A stretch of DNA of 64,000 bases from Massilia timonae CCUG 45783 (GCF_000315425.1 NZ_JH992923.1:890750-954749), one strand, 5' to 3'. Shown: positions 32,269 to 41,243, counted from the first letter of the stretch. The notes: generated by a model from the letters alone, not told the origin. Program-made: numbers and translations.

Positions 32269-34177
32269 ACCGCATATCGACGCCCTGTGGCATGAGATCG
32301 GCAATCTGACCGAGGCCGGCGAGCTGCGCCGCCTGTCGAGCGCCTTCGCGCGCTTCATCGCCGAGCTGGGCGCCGCCCCGCCGCCGCTGGTGCTGGCGGC
32401 GGCGATCCTGTCCGAGCTGGAGGGCCATGGCCACAGCTGCGTCCAGCTGTCCGACCTGGCCGCCAGCCCGGCGGCCCTGCTGGGCTGGAGCGAGGAGCAA
32501 TGGGCGCAGCTGGCGGCGGCCGCGGCGCCGCTGCCGCGCGGCGTGGCGGGCTGGAGGAAGCTGCTGGCCAGCTGCGAGCAGGTGTGGGTGCGCGAAGAAT
32601 TCGACTACGACCAGCCGCTGGTGCTGGACGGCGAGCGCCTGTACCTGCGCCGCTATTGGCGCGACGAGACCCAGGTGGCGCGCGCCGTGCGCGAACGCGC
32701 CGAGGCGACCCACCCGGTGGACGCGCGCCTGGTGCGGTCCTGGCTCGACAAATTGTTCGTGGCGGCGCCGGGCGCCGGGCAGCCCGACTGGCAAAAGCTG
32801 GCCTGCGCCGTGGCCCTGCGCGGTTCGGTCGCGATCATCACGGGCGGCCCCGGCACCGGCAAGACCTATACGGTGGCGCGCCTGCTGGCGCTCCTGTTCG
32901 CGACCGCGCCGGATGCCGCACGCCAGCGCGTGGCCCTGGCCGCGCCGACCGGCAAGGCGGCCGCGCGCCTGAAGCAGTCGATCGACAAGGCGCTGGGCGA
33001 GCTGGCCGACCGCGTCGGCGCCGAGCTGCCTCTGCGCGAGCTGACCGCGCGCATGGGCGCCGCGCGCACCCTGCACAGCCTGCTCGGGGCGCGGCCCGAC
33101 ACCCGCGCCTTCGCCCACCACCGCGGCAATCCGCTCGACGTCGACGTGCTGATCGTCGACGAAGCCTCGATGGTGCACCTGGAGATGATGGCCAGCCTGC
33201 TCGACGCGCTGCCGCCGGGCGCCACGCTGATCCTGCTGGGCGACAAGGACCAGCTGGCCTCGGTGGAGGCGGGCGCCGTGCTGGGCGACCTGTGCCACGA
33301 TGCGCAGAGCGGCAACTACGACGCCGACACCATCGCCTATGTGCGGGCGGCGAGCGGCGAGGCGATTCCGGCGGAATATGCGGGCGAGGGCGGGGCGCTG
33401 GCCCAGCAGACCGTGATGCTGCGCCACAGCCGCCGTTTCGGCGGTCCGATCGGCCAACTGGCGCTGGCGGTCAATGCCGGCGACAGGGCGCGCGCCGAGG
33501 AAGTCCTGCGCGCCAGCCTCGATGGCGTGCGCTGGATCGAGCACGCGCAACCATCCCAGTTGCTGCAACTGGCCCATGCCGGATACGCGCCTTATCTCGC
33601 ACTGCTCAAGGGCGGCGCGGCGAGCGACGAGGACTGGGTGCGCCAGGTGCTGCAGAGCTTCGAGACCTTCCGCATCCTGTGCGCGGTGCGCGACGGCGAG
33701 TGGGGCGTGTCGGGCCTGAACGAGGCGATCGAAAAGCGCCTGGAGGCGGGCGGCCTGCTGCGCCGCGGCGCCGAATGGTATGTGGGGCGGCCGGTGATGG
33801 TCACCCGCAACGACTATTCGACCGGCGTGTTCAATGGCGACATCGGCGTGACCCTGCCTGATCCGGCGCGTCCGGGCGCGCAACGCGTCTACTTCCTGGA
33901 GGGCGACAAGGTGCGCAGCGTGCTGGCCACGCGCCTGCGCAATGTGGAGACGGCGTTCGCGATGACGGTGCATAAATCGCAGGGTTCGGAATTTCGCCAC
34001 ACGGTGCTGGCGCTGCCGCGCGAGGTCAATGCCATCCTGACGCGTGAGCTGGTGTACACCGGCATCACGCGCGCCAGCCGCGAATTCACGCTGGTGACCC
34101 CGAGCGGCGAGGTGCTGCGCGAGGCGATCGCCAGCCGCACCCACCGCACCAGCGGGCTGCGCGAGCTGGTGGCGTAA
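32255..34177 (+). CDS. recD: exodeoxyribonuclease V subunit alpha
   Basis: A 640-residue RecD, the 5'-3' SF1B helicase of RecBCD. Walker A ITGGPGTGKTYTVARLLALL lies near residue 196; Walker B IVDEASMVHLEMMASLLDAL, GDKDQLASVEAGAVL and the C-terminal AMTVHKSQGSEF and ELVYTGITRA motifs follow. The N-terminal ~110 residues are the RecB-interacting domain. Its start lies inside the end of recB (14-base overlap), completing the recC-recB-recD order usual in proteobacteria. A strong bidirectional terminator follows immediately. Confidence 0.96.
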   Translation: MGKTEPHIDALWHEIGNLTEAGELRRLSSAFARFIAELGAAPPPLVLAAAILSELEGHGHSCVQLSDLAASPAALLGWSEEQWAQLAAAAAPLPRGVAGWRKLLASCEQVWVREEFDYDQPLVLDGERLYLRRYWRDETQVARAVRERAEATHPVDARLVRSWLDKLFVAAPGAGQPDWQKLACAVALRGSVAIITGGPGTGKTYTVARLLALLFATAPDAARQRVALAAPTGKAAARLKQSIDKALGELADRVGAELPLRELTARMGAARTLHSLLGARPDTRAFAHHRGNPLDVDVLIVDEASMVHLEMMASLLDALPPGATLILLGDKDQLASVEAGAVLGDLCHDAQSGNYDADTIAYVRAASGEAIPAEYAGEGGALAQQTVMLRHSRRFGGPIGQLALAVNAGDRARAEEVLRASLDGVRWIEHAQPSQLLQLAHAGYAPYLALLKGGAASDEDWVRQVLQSFETFRILCAVRDGEWGVSGLNEAIEKRLEAGGLLRRGAEWYVGRPVMVTRNDYSTGVFNGDIGVTLPDPARPGAQRVYFLEGDKVRSVLATRLRNVETAFAMTVHKSQGSEFRHTVLALPREVNAILTRELVYTGITRASREFTLVTPSGEVLREAIASRTHRTSGLRELVA

Positions 34178-34188
34178 TCAGGGAACGC

Positions 34189-34227
34189 GCAATGACGAAG
34201 GGGCCTCGCGGCCCCTTTTGTCATTGC
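34189..34227. terminator. bidirectional rho-independent terminator
   Basis: Outer arms GCAATGAC/GTCATTGC and inner arms GGGGCC/GGCCCC around a TCGC loop, with TTTT after the inner stem on the plus strand. It sits between the convergent recD and PBP7-like genes, 11 bases from each stop, and can serve both. Confidence 0.85.
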
Positions 34228-34237
34228 ATCGATGATC

Positions 34238-35188
34238 TCAGTCGCGGCGCTTGCGTGTCGTCTTGACCTTGGCCTTGACGCGTTTCTTGGTCACCTTGGC
34301 CTTCGAGGCTTTCGACTTGGCGCGGGCCTTGGCCTTGGAACTGCCGGCGCTGGCCTTGATGCGCGGGCCGCTAGCTGCGCGCGCCACCCGGCTCACCGGC
34401 TCGTCGCCGGTGATGAAGCGGCGGATGTTCAGCGCGTCCATGATGCGCGCCGACGAGGCGCCGGCGTTCAGCAGCACCAGGGTCGCCTTCTTGCCGGCGG
34501 CGGTGATGTTCATGATCAGGCAGCGGCCGGCTTCGTTGGTGAAGCCGGTCTTGGACAGGCCGACGTCCCAGCCCTTGGCGCCGACCAGGCGATTGGTGTT
34601 ACGGAAATTCACGTCGCGGCCCTTGATGTCGAAGACATCCGTGGTCTCGGTTGTCATGCGCACGATCTCGGGATACCGGGTCGAGGCCTTGGCCATCTTG
34701 ACCAGGTCGCCGGCAGTGGAGCGATTGTGCGGAGACAGTCCGGTCGGCTCTTCGATCACGGTGTGGGCCATGCCCAGCTGCCGGGTTTTGTTGCGCACGG
34801 CGGTCTTGAAGGCGTCATTGCCACCAGGGAAGGTGCGGGCCAGGGCGGCGGCGGCGCGATTGTCCGAAGACATCAGGGCAAGGTGGAGCGCATCGCGGCG
34901 CGTCAGTTTGGCGCCGACAGCCACGCGCGAGCTGCTGTACTTGAGGCGGTCGACGTCCGCGCTGTCGATCTCGATCGTCTCGTCCATGTCGAGCTTGGCA
35001 TCGAGCACCACCATCGCCGTCATCAGCTTGGTGAGCGACGCGATCGGCATCACGGTATCGGCATTCTTCTCAAGCAGGATCTTGCCGGTGTCGTCTTCCA
35101 CCACGAGCACCGATTGCGAACCGAACGGCACGGCGAATGCCGCAGCCGAAAAGGTCATCAGGACCGTTGCGAACAGTTTCTTGATCAT
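34238..35188 (-). CDS. pbpG: D-alanyl-D-alanine endopeptidase (PBP7-like) with Lys-rich tail
   Basis: A 316-residue periplasmic serine peptidase S11. It has a signal peptide (MIKKLFATVLMTFSAAAFA), SxxK at Ser51-Leu-Thr-Lys54, SxN at Ser108-Asp-Asn110 and KTG at 213-215, so all penicillin-binding motifs are intact. It is predicted to trim or cut DD-crosslinks in peptidoglycan. Unusual is the C-terminal ~45 residues, almost entirely Lys, Ala, Arg and Ser (SSKAKARAKSKASKAKVTKK and beyond), likely a polycationic segment contacting anionic wall or membrane polymers. The start at 35188 gives the signal peptide; the frame is open upstream without one. It shares a terminator with recD. Confidence 0.9.
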   Translation of the reverse strand: MIKKLFATVLMTFSAAAFAVPFGSQSVLVVEDDTGKILLEKNADTVMPIASLTKLMTAMVVLDAKLDMDETIEIDSADVDRLKYSSSRVAVGAKLTRRDALHLALMSSDNRAAAALARTFPGGNDAFKTAVRNKTRQLGMAHTVIEEPTGLSPHNRSTAGDLVKMAKASTRYPEIVRMTTETTDVFDIKGRDVNFRNTNRLVGAKGWDVGLSKTGFTNEAGRCLIMNITAAGKKATLVLLNAGASSARIMDALNIRRFITGDEPVSRVARAASGPRIKASAGSSKAKARAKSKASKAKVTKKRVKAKVKTTRKRRD

Positions 35189-35434
35189 TCTTTGTCTGGA
35201 ATCTGGGGTTGAGGTTGAACGTCGGGGCGCCGGGCGGCGCAGATCAACATCTATCTCTAGAGCAACTAGAGTAAGGACAATATCATCCATCCCAGCTGCA
35301 TGTCTATGGCGCACGAGCAAATTCCCCTATGGGAAGCCATTTTTTGTCGGAAATGTGACGCTGGCGATTCGCAAGATTAACAACTCATGTCACATAGAAA
35401 TGTCGAGTGACTAATTGCTGTGCATATCAAACAA

Positions 35435-35461
35435 AACAGCCCTGCGCGCGGCAGGGCTGTT
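35435..35461 (-). terminator. rho-independent terminator of the sulfate-binding protein gene
   Basis: AACAGCCCTGC and GCAGGGCTGTT are perfect 11-bp arms around a five-base loop. On the minus strand they are followed by a TTGTTTG run. It lies 17 bases past the stop of the gene ending at 35478. Confidence 0.85.
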
Positions 35462-35477
35462 CGATTTCGAGCGGTTG

Positions 35478-36497
35478 TTACTTGGCCTGGTAGATCTTGT
35501 CGAATTCGCCGCCGTCGTTGAAGTGGCGTTTCTGGGCCGCGCTCCAGCCGCCGAACACCTCGTCCACGGTGAACAGGCTGATCGGCTTGTAGTTGGCCGC
35601 GTACTTCTTCATCACCGCTTCCGAGCGCACCCGCATGAAGTGCTTGGCGCCGATTTCCTGGCCCGCCGGCGAGTACAGGAAGTTCAGGTAGGCGGTAGCC
35701 GGCTGGCGGATCTTGAGGCGGTCGACCACCTTGTCGACCACGGCCACCGGCGACTCGGCCAGGATCGACGTGCTCGGGTAGACGACTTCGAAATCATTGC
35801 CGAATTCCTGGCGCACCATGCTCACTTCGTTCTCGAAGGTCACCAGCACGTCGCCGATCTGGCGCTGGGTGAAGGTGGTGGTCGCGGCGCGGCCACCGCC
35901 GTCCAGGATCGGCACGTTCTTGAAGATCCTGGCGACCAGGTCGCGCGCCTGCGCTTCGTTGCCGCCTTTCTTGATCACCGAGCCCCAGGCCGCCAGGTAG
36001 GTATAGCGGCCGTTGCCGGCGGTCTTGGGATTCGGGATGACGACGCCCACGCCCGGACGCGCCAGGTCTTGCCAGTCGCGCACCTGCTTCGGGTTGCCCT
36101 TGCGCACCAGGAACACCATGGTCGAGTAATACGGCGCTGCATTGTTCGGGAACTTCTTGGCCCAGTCTTTTGCCACCAGGCCACGGTCGGCCAGCATGTC
36201 GATGTCGTTGGCCTGGTTCATCGTCACCACCGACGCCGCCAGGCCATCGGCCACGGCGCGCGCCTGCTTGCTCGAGCCGCCGTGCGATTGCTTGATGGTG
36301 ACGGTCTGGCCGGTCTGCTGCTTGTACGAGGCGATGAAGGCCGGATTGACTTCCTTGTACAGCTCGCGGGCGACGTCGTAGGACACGTTCAGCAGTTCGA
36401 CATTGGCGGCGCTGGCGTGGAGTGGCAGCGCAGCGCCGGCGGCCAGGACCAGGGCCGTCAGGGAGCGGCGCAGCGCGTTCGGAGTGGTGTTGCGCAT
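35478..36497 (-). CDS. sbp: sulfate/thiosulfate ABC transporter substrate-binding protein
   Basis: A 339-residue periplasmic binding protein with a signal peptide ending ALPLHASAANVELL. Family segments are VELLNVSYDVARELYKEVN, IKQSHGGSSKQARAVADGL (sulfate-contacting serines), NQANDIDMLADRGL and VYPSTSILAESPVAVVD. It delivers sulfate or thiosulfate to the CysTWA permease. The permease genes are not adjacent, so this is a stand-alone copy; it has its own terminator and a ~200-base divergent promoter region shared with the GNAT gene. Sbp and CysP cannot be told apart reliably here. Confidence 0.93.
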   Translation of the reverse strand: MRNTTPNALRRSLTALVLAAGAALPLHASAANVELLNVSYDVARELYKEVNPAFIASYKQQTGQTVTIKQSHGGSSKQARAVADGLAASVVTMNQANDIDMLADRGLVAKDWAKKFPNNAAPYYSTMVFLVRKGNPKQVRDWQDLARPGVGVVIPNPKTAGNGRYTYLAAWGSVIKKGGNEAQARDLVARIFKNVPILDGGGRAATTTFTQRQIGDVLVTFENEVSMVRQEFGNDFEVVYPSTSILAESPVAVVDKVVDRLKIRQPATAYLNFLYSPAGQEIGAKHFMRVRSEAVMKKYAANYKPISLFTVDEVFGGWSAAQKRHFNDGGEFDKIYQAK

Positions 36498-36701
36498 GGT
36501 TGTTTCTCGCTTTGAAAGTGATAGTGACAGAGTGCATGTTCCTTAATCCGTGCGGGGAACGGAACGATAGTTTCGTCATATCCTTATACGGTGGTCACGT
36601 TTGACCGTGCCGCCAGCAGGGTCTCTTACTTTAGGTGTATAGTCGAGGTCGTGCGATGCCCCGTCATCGTTCGTTCATGTCCGTTTCCAAGTAGATGATT
36701 G

Positions 36702-37226
36702 ATGTCCACGCGTATTGAAATCCGCAGGGCTGTCCCTGACGATGCAACGGCTGCCTGCAATCTGCTGCGCCGTTCGATCGAAGAGGGCTGCCGCGCCGAC
36801 CACCAGGACCAGCCGGGCGTGCTCGGCGCCTGGCTCGGCAACAAGACGCCGGCCAACGTCGTCACCTGGTTTTTCTCGCCCACCAATTATGCGGTGGTCG
36901 CCGAGAGCGAAGGCGAACTGGTCGGCCTGACCCTGTTGACGCAGGCCGGCAAGGTGGCGCTGTGTTACGTGTTGCCGGACGCCTTGCGCTGCGGCGTCGG
37001 CCGGGCGCTGCTGGAAGCGGTGGAACAGCAGGCGCGCGCCTGGAACATCAGCAAGCTGCACCTGCACAGTCCGGCGGGCGCGAGCCTGTTCTTCGAGCGT
37101 CACGGCTATATGAATGCCGGGAAGGAAAAAGCCTGCTTCGGCCTCGAATGCGACCTGCTCTGGAAGCGCCTGGACGGCGCCTGCGATACGGCGGCGCGCA
37201 AGCGCTTCTGCAACTGCGGCGAGTAA
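36702..37226 (+). CDS. GNAT family N-acetyltransferase
   Basis: A 174-residue GNAT-fold acyltransferase. The acetyl-CoA-binding region is VALCYVLPDALRCGVGRALLEAVEQQA, a variant of the R/Q-x-x-G-x-G/A loop (RCGVGRA), followed by beta-strand KLHLHSPAGASLFFERHGY typical of motif B. The start at ATG 36702 is preceded by in-frame TTG; neither has a clear Shine-Dalgarno. The C-terminus carries several cysteines (CDTAARKRFCNCGE), which may bind metal. The substrate is unknown. Divergent from the sulfate-binding protein gene. Confidence 0.85.
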   Translation: MSTRIEIRRAVPDDATAACNLLRRSIEEGCRADHQDQPGVLGAWLGNKTPANVVTWFFSPTNYAVVAESEGELVGLTLLTQAGKVALCYVLPDALRCGVGRALLEAVEQQARAWNISKLHLHSPAGASLFFERHGYMNAGKEKACFGLECDLLWKRLDGACDTAARKRFCNCGE

Positions 37227-37411
37227 GACGACGGCCACCACCTCCTGCATGATGCGAACGCGTGGAGGATTCGGCCCAGTGGACCAAATCGCGAGCCGTC
37301 CACCCCACGCAACAAATCGATAACATCTGCACGCTTCGTGCACTCTTCTGCATGCTTGTCGGATACGCTATAGTACGCGCTATCGCAATTGTCGAGTAAC
37401 GGATCCGCCCC

Positions 37412-38029
37412 ATGGCTTCACGCAGAGATTTCCTTCACCATAGTGCCCGCCTGGCCGCGCTGGGCGCACTCGGCGCGCCGCTGGCCGCCGTCGCCACCGA
37501 CCTCCAACCGCCTCCCGACCTGTTCGATTCGCAAGCGCTGGACCTGGATTTCTGGGTCAAGCCGCGCACCCTGTCCGTGACCCGTCCGGCCAGCGGCGAA
37601 CGCGCCAGCGTGCTGTACTGGAAGGATGGCGAAGTCATCGATTCCGCCTACGAGCAGCTGTGCCACCTGCTGCGCGACGTGAACGGCAAGGCCACCGCGA
37701 AGATCGATCCCAAGCTGCTCGAGATGCTGTGGAGCACCCAGGCCTTCATCGCCCGCTACGGCTTGCTGCAGCCGCTCGAGATCCTGTCCGGCTACCGCTC
37801 GCCGGAATCGAACAAGCGGTTGCGCGAGGCGGGCATCCCGGCCGCGCGCCAGTCGCTGCACATGGTGGGCAAGGCGGCCGACATCCGCATCGCCGGCCTG
37901 AACGAAGAAGTGCTCGGCGGCCTGATCAAGAGCTTCCGCGGCGGCGGGGTCGGCTACTACTACCGCTCCGGCCCGCGCGGCGGCTGGATCCACGCGGATA
38001 CCGGTCTCGAGCGTACCTGGAAGGGGTGA
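37412..38029 (+). CDS. DUF882 / YcbK-like peptidase M15 family protein, Tat-exported
   Basis: A 205-residue protein with an N-terminal twin-arginine signal (SRRDFLHHSARLAALGALGA), so predicted to be exported folded. The C-terminal half matches DUF882/peptidase M15: LEILSGYRSPESNKRL, SLHMVGKAADIRI (metal-ligand His and Asp) and GGWIHADTG (second His and Asp). Such proteins (E. coli YcbK/MepK relatives) are zinc-dependent murein endopeptidases. The metal ligands are present, so activity on peptidoglycan crosslinks is plausible. Monocistronic by context. Confidence 0.88.
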   Translation: MASRRDFLHHSARLAALGALGAPLAAVATDLQPPPDLFDSQALDLDFWVKPRTLSVTRPASGERASVLYWKDGEVIDSAYEQLCHLLRDVNGKATAKIDPKLLEMLWSTQAFIARYGLLQPLEILSGYRSPESNKRLREAGIPAARQSLHMVGKAADIRIAGLNEEVLGGLIKSFRGGGVGYYYRSGPRGGWIHADTGLERTWKG

Positions 38030-38103
38030 TCCGCAGCTTGGTTCGTGACACCGCCGATGCGTGCGAAGGTGTCCGGTAACTTGGGATAGTATGGTTGTCA
38101 AGT

Positions 38104-38124
38104 GCCGGGGCAGGACGCCCCGGC
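38104..38124. other. 8-bp GC hairpin just upstream of the DUF378 gene
   Basis: GCCGGGGC-AGGAC-GCCCCGGC, perfect arms, 16 bases before the AAGGAGG ribosome site at 38141. No U-run follows, so it is more likely an mRNA leader structure than a terminator for the preceding gene. Confidence 0.4.
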
Positions 38125-38152
38125 TGTCCCACGTCTTTCCAAGGAGGCTGTG

Positions 38153-38443
38153 ATGGCAACAATCAACGCACCAACCATGGACCGCCGGTCCATCCCCGAC
38201 CGCCGCGTCAACGTCCACGCGCGCGAGCGTTCGGCCATGTCCGCCGTCGACTATATCGCGATGGCGCTCCTGATCATCGGTGGCCTCAACTGGGCCATGG
38301 TCGGCCTGTTCGACGTCGACATGGTCGCCACGCTGTTCGGTCCCGACACCGCGCTGACCCGCATCGTCTATGTGGTGGTGGGCCTGGCCGCGCTGTATTC
38401 GATCTATACCACGGCCAAGATGGCCAGCAGCAAGCGGCACTGA
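38153..38443 (+). CDS. DUF378 family inner-membrane protein
   Basis: A 96-residue protein. After a charged N-terminal ~28 residues it has two transmembrane helices (YIAMALLIIGGLNWAMVGLF and IVYVVVGLAALYSIYTTA) joined by the DVDMVATLFGP loop, which is the DUF378 signature (GGLNWxxVGxF). A strong AAGGAGG precedes the ATG by six bases. The cytoplasmic N-terminus contains a DRRSIPDRR motif of unknown meaning. It is directly followed, with no intergenic base, by the phosphoesterase gene, so they form a two-gene operon. Function unknown. Confidence 0.88.
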   Translation: MATINAPTMDRRSIPDRRVNVHARERSAMSAVDYIAMALLIIGGLNWAMVGLFDVDMVATLFGPDTALTRIVYVVVGLAALYSIYTTAKMASSKRH

Positions 38444-38920
38444 ATGCCGATCCGGCCCGTGCGCATCGGCTTGATTTCCGACACGCACGGGCTGCTGCGG
38501 CCGCAGGCGCTCGATTTCCTGCGCGGCAGCGACCACATCCTCCACGCCGGCGACGTCGTCGGCGCGGCCATCCTCGACCAGCTTGCCGGGCTGGCGCCGT
38601 TGACCGCCGTGCGCGGCAATAACGACCACGGCGACTGGGCGCACGCCTTGCCCGAGAGCGTCACCGTCACCCTGGGCGGCGTCGTCATCCACATGCTGCA
38701 CGACCTCAAGGAACTCGCCATCGATCCGGCCGTGGAAGGCGTGCGCGTGGTTGTGACCGGCCATTCGCACAAGCCCGCCTGCGAAGAACGCGGCGGCGTG
38801 CTCTATGTAAATCCCGGTAGCGCTGGACGCCGACGCTTCACGTTGCCGGTGTCGATCGGTGAAGTGTTGATCGGGGATGGACAGGTGGCGGCGAGGTTGA
38901 TTACGCTTGACGTGACTTAA
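38444..38920 (+). CDS. YfcE/MJ0936-type metallophosphoesterase
   Basis: A 158-residue phosphodiesterase of the calcineurin-like superfamily. Metal ligands are in order LISDTHG (Asp, His), HAGDVV (Asp), RGNNDHGDW (Asn, His/Asp), HMLHD and TGHSHKP (His residues), with VNPGSAGRRR closing the site. Length and motifs match the YfcE family, which hydrolyses phosphodiesters with Mn2+ in vitro. The ATG directly abuts the TGA of the DUF378 gene. The biological substrate is unknown. Confidence 0.92.
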   Translation: MPIRPVRIGLISDTHGLLRPQALDFLRGSDHILHAGDVVGAAILDQLAGLAPLTAVRGNNDHGDWAHALPESVTVTLGGVVIHMLHDLKELAIDPAVEGVRVVVTGHSHKPACEERGGVLYVNPGSAGRRRFTLPVSIGEVLIGDGQVAARLITLDVT

Positions 38921-38970
38921 TTCACCCGGCTCCCGTTCATGAAGACTTTTTGAGGCGGGGCGGGCGAAGA

Positions 38971-39579
38971 TCAACCTGGCTTGATCTCATCGGTGGCAGA
39001 AATCTCTTTGACATGAATGTCGATCCAAATGTCGATTAGATCGTGGTCGTCGGGCGTGCCGCCTCTCACGCGTATGTGCGCTCCGGTTGGCACGCCATCA
39101 CGCGTCTCAAGTCTGCGCCCGTTGCCTGATTCGATCTTCACGTCCTTGATCAACGTCGCAAGGGCGTGATAGAGGGCATCCACGGCATTGATGCGATGCT
39201 GATCCAGAGGCAAGTCACTCATGGCCGTGGCTTCGCCGCTGAATTCGGATGGTTGCAGCGCCGCTGTAATAGCCGCCACCAGGAAGCCGAAAATGACGAG
39301 GCCAATCACCGCGTTCATCATCGCGATGATCTTGCCGACATCGGATGTCGGATGGATGTCTCCGAAGCCCACGGTAGTGACGTTGATGACTGTGAAGTAC
39401 AAGCTATCCAGGAATGGTCTCCCTGGCATTTCAAGCAACCAGTAGAGGATGGTGCTGAAGGCGATGTAGGCGCCAACACCGGCCGCAATCATGAAGATGA
39501 TCGGTCGGTTGGCTTTCAGATCTTCGGCGATGCCGTCCACTGGCTGCACCTTAAGTTCGAGTATCCTGCTGTTGTCCAT
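38971..39579 (-). CDS. two-TM potassium channel family protein
   Basis: A 202-residue inner-membrane protein with TM1 (PIIFMIAAGVGAYIAFSTIL), a pore loop and selectivity filter TTVGFGD (residues 68-74, GFG variant of GYG), and TM2 (NAVIGLVIFGFLVAAITAAL). The cytoplasmic C-terminal ~90 residues are charged and do not show a RCK nucleotide-binding motif; they may form a small ligand-binding or tetramerisation domain. GAGGA precedes the ATG at 39579, so this start is preferred to the upstream one at 39657. Codon use is less GC-biased than neighbouring genes, a mild hint of a different history. Ion specificity is inferred from the filter only. Confidence 0.85.
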   Translation of the reverse strand: MDNSRILELKVQPVDGIAEDLKANRPIIFMIAAGVGAYIAFSTILYWLLEMPGRPFLDSLYFTVINVTTVGFGDIHPTSDVGKIIAMMNAVIGLVIFGFLVAAITAALQPSEFSGEATAMSDLPLDQHRINAVDALYHALATLIKDVKIESGNGRRLETRDGVPTGAHIRVRGGTPDDHDLIDIWIDIHVKEISATDEIKPG

Positions 39580-39880
39580 TTGGTTCCTCTTCTCCGTAAA
39601 AAATGTTCCGGACTCGGTCCGATGAACAGATCGGCGAAACGTTCCCTTCATGCCCATTGATGAACACGGACATCAACCCGTCGGCGGAATCATGACTCAA
39701 CTCGGTTGGTGATATGAGAATAGCAGCTGGTTAGCTGAGAAAACTCTCGAATAATCGTACGCGACGGAAATTTGACTGTTGCATACGCAGCCGGTTGCAG
39801 CCCAAGGAAGCATTCGCAGGATCGGGCGCGGGCGCCCGAAATCCCTTAAGATAGGGGCCGTTTCTTCAACCGCGCAGCAG
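39580..39880. other. divergent intergenic region with GC hairpin
   Basis: About 300 bases between the channel gene and the next gene, the middle part AT-rich and probably carrying both promoters. TCGGGCGC-GG-GCGCCCGA (39822-39839) is a perfect inverted repeat about 40 bases before the ATG at 39881. No further gene is supported. Confidence 0.45.
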
Positions 39881-40282
39881 ATGACCCTCCCGTCCGACCA
39901 ACCCCGTTTCAAACCCCGCCCCTGGACGCCCCTCGAGACGCCGCAGGACGTCGAACTCTGGATCGACGAACACAATGCCGCGATGCAGGAGCTGATCCGG
40001 CCGCAAGAGACCGGCGTCGGCATCTGTTTTAATCTGGCCGAAGGCGGCACGGTGCACATGCAGACGACCGAAGACGCGATCGTGCTCGACGTCGACGATG
40101 ACGCCGCGTGGATCGCGCCGCTGATCATGGCCGCCACCGGCGCCGAGCAGCCGCGCGGCCACTATTGGCTGCTGCCGGACGACCGGCTGGTGCAGCTGAT
40201 CCTCGGCCTGTCGATGCTGGTGCAGAGCACGACGCTGGTGACGGGCCACAATTTCGGGTCTGCCGGCCGCCGCGTCTGGTAA
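39881..40282 (+). CDS. hypothetical protein (133 aa)
   Basis: A soluble 133-residue protein without signal or membrane segment. It begins MTLPSDQPRFKPRPWTPLET and contains VELWIDEHNAAMQEL, GVGICFNLAEGGTVHMQTTEDAIVLDVDDD and GHYWLLPDDRLVQLILGLSMLVQSTTLVTGHNFG. The frame is open back to a TTG at 39779, but that extension is basic and unlike the rest. Third-position GC fits a real gene. It is convergent with the gluconolactonase gene, four bases apart. No family is recognised. Confidence 0.65.
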   Translation: MTLPSDQPRFKPRPWTPLETPQDVELWIDEHNAAMQELIRPQETGVGICFNLAEGGTVHMQTTEDAIVLDVDDDAAWIAPLIMAATGAEQPRGHYWLLPDDRLVQLILGLSMLVQSTTLVTGHNFGSAGRRVW

Positions 40283-40286
40283 AAAC

Positions 40287-41243
40287 TCAGTAGGGCAGGC
40301 CGGTCACTCCCAGCCGCAGCTGCCACACGGCGCCGGCGCCGGTGATGTACAGGGTCTTGCCGTCGGCGCCGCCGAAGGCCACGTTGGTGACGTTGGCGTC
40401 GGTCCGGATCGTCGCCAGTTCGCGGCCCTGCGGGGTGAACACGCGCACGCGCTTCGCTCCATGCTCCGTCACGTACAGGTTGCCGTGGCAGTCGAGCGTC
40501 ATGCCGTCGCCATTCTCGATGCCACGGATGACATCGTGGCCTTTTTGCGGCACGCCGTCCCGGATCGGGTAGGCGCGCACCGCGCCGTCGCTCGCGTTCA
40601 CGTACAACGTGTCGCCGTTCAGCGAGAGCGCGATCCCGTTCGGATTCTTGCGCGTGCCGTCGACCAGCGTCACGGCGCCATCGGGCGCGATGCGGTAGAT
40701 GCCGGTCACCGGCTGGCCGCCGGGCGCCGCGGCCTTCTGGTAATCCGGGTCGGTGAAGTAGATCGTGCCGTCGGCCGCGATCGCGATGTCGTTCGGCGAA
40801 TTGAAGACTTGTCCCCCGTAGCGCGTGGCCACGTCCGTACGTTGGCCGGTTGCGATGTCATAGCGCGACATGGCCTTGTGCTTGTGGGTGGCGGCGACCA
40901 GCGCGCCGCCGGCGTCGACCGCCAGGCCGTTGCTGCCGGCATCCTCGAGCGCCGTGCTCACCGCGCCGTCAGGCGAGAACTTGCGCACGCGCGAAGGAAA
41001 ACCCTCGCTGAAGCCGAAGTCCGAGAAGTACAGCGCATCCCTGATCCATACCGGTCCCTCGTACAGGCCCGGCTCGCTGCGCGACGGCTTGATCGCGGCG
41101 ATCCGTTCGGCCTTCAGTTCGCCCGACGGCGGCTTGCCGCTGCAGCTGGTCGCCGCGGCAGCTGCCGGCACGGCGAGCGCTACGCTGGCCGCGAGCAGGG
41201 CGCGCACGAGGTGGGTGTAGCGGAATGGATGGGATCGGTTCAT
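40287..41243 (-). CDS. SMP-30/gluconolactonase-like protein, exported
   Basis: A 318-residue six-bladed beta-propeller lactonase. An N-terminal signal peptide (LVRALLAASVALAVPAAAAA) predicts a periplasmic location. Family motifs are LYEGPVWIRDALYFSDFG (metal Glu), GSNGLAVDAGGAL, FNSPNDIAIAADGTIYFTDP (metal Asn and Asp) and KNPNGIALSLNGDTLYVNASDG. The start at 41243 has AAGGAG at 41254-41259; an in-frame ATG at 41264 lies upstream of that site. The gene is divergent from a Tat-exported Gfo/Idh/MocA oxidoreductase, which suggests the two act on the same sugar: oxidation to lactone, then lactone hydrolysis. Confidence 0.88.
   Translation of the reverse strand: MNRSHPFRYTHLVRALLAASVALAVPAAAAATSCSGKPPSGELKAERIAAIKPSRSEPGLYEGPVWIRDALYFSDFGFSEGFPSRVRKFSPDGAVSTALEDAGSNGLAVDAGGALVAATHKHKAMSRYDIATGQRTDVATRYGGQVFNSPNDIAIAADGTIYFTDPDYQKAAAPGGQPVTGIYRIAPDGAVTLVDGTRKNPNGIALSLNGDTLYVNASDGAVRAYPIRDGVPQKGHDVIRGIENGDGMTLDCHGNLYVTEHGAKRVRVFTPQGRELATIRTDANVTNVAFGGADGKTLYITGAGAVWQLRLGVTGLPY

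Noticed and set aside
28420-32358. A 1312-residue minus-strand frame covering recB
   Set aside because: It is the mirror of recB, low in complexity and without motifs; recB on the plus strand is unambiguous.
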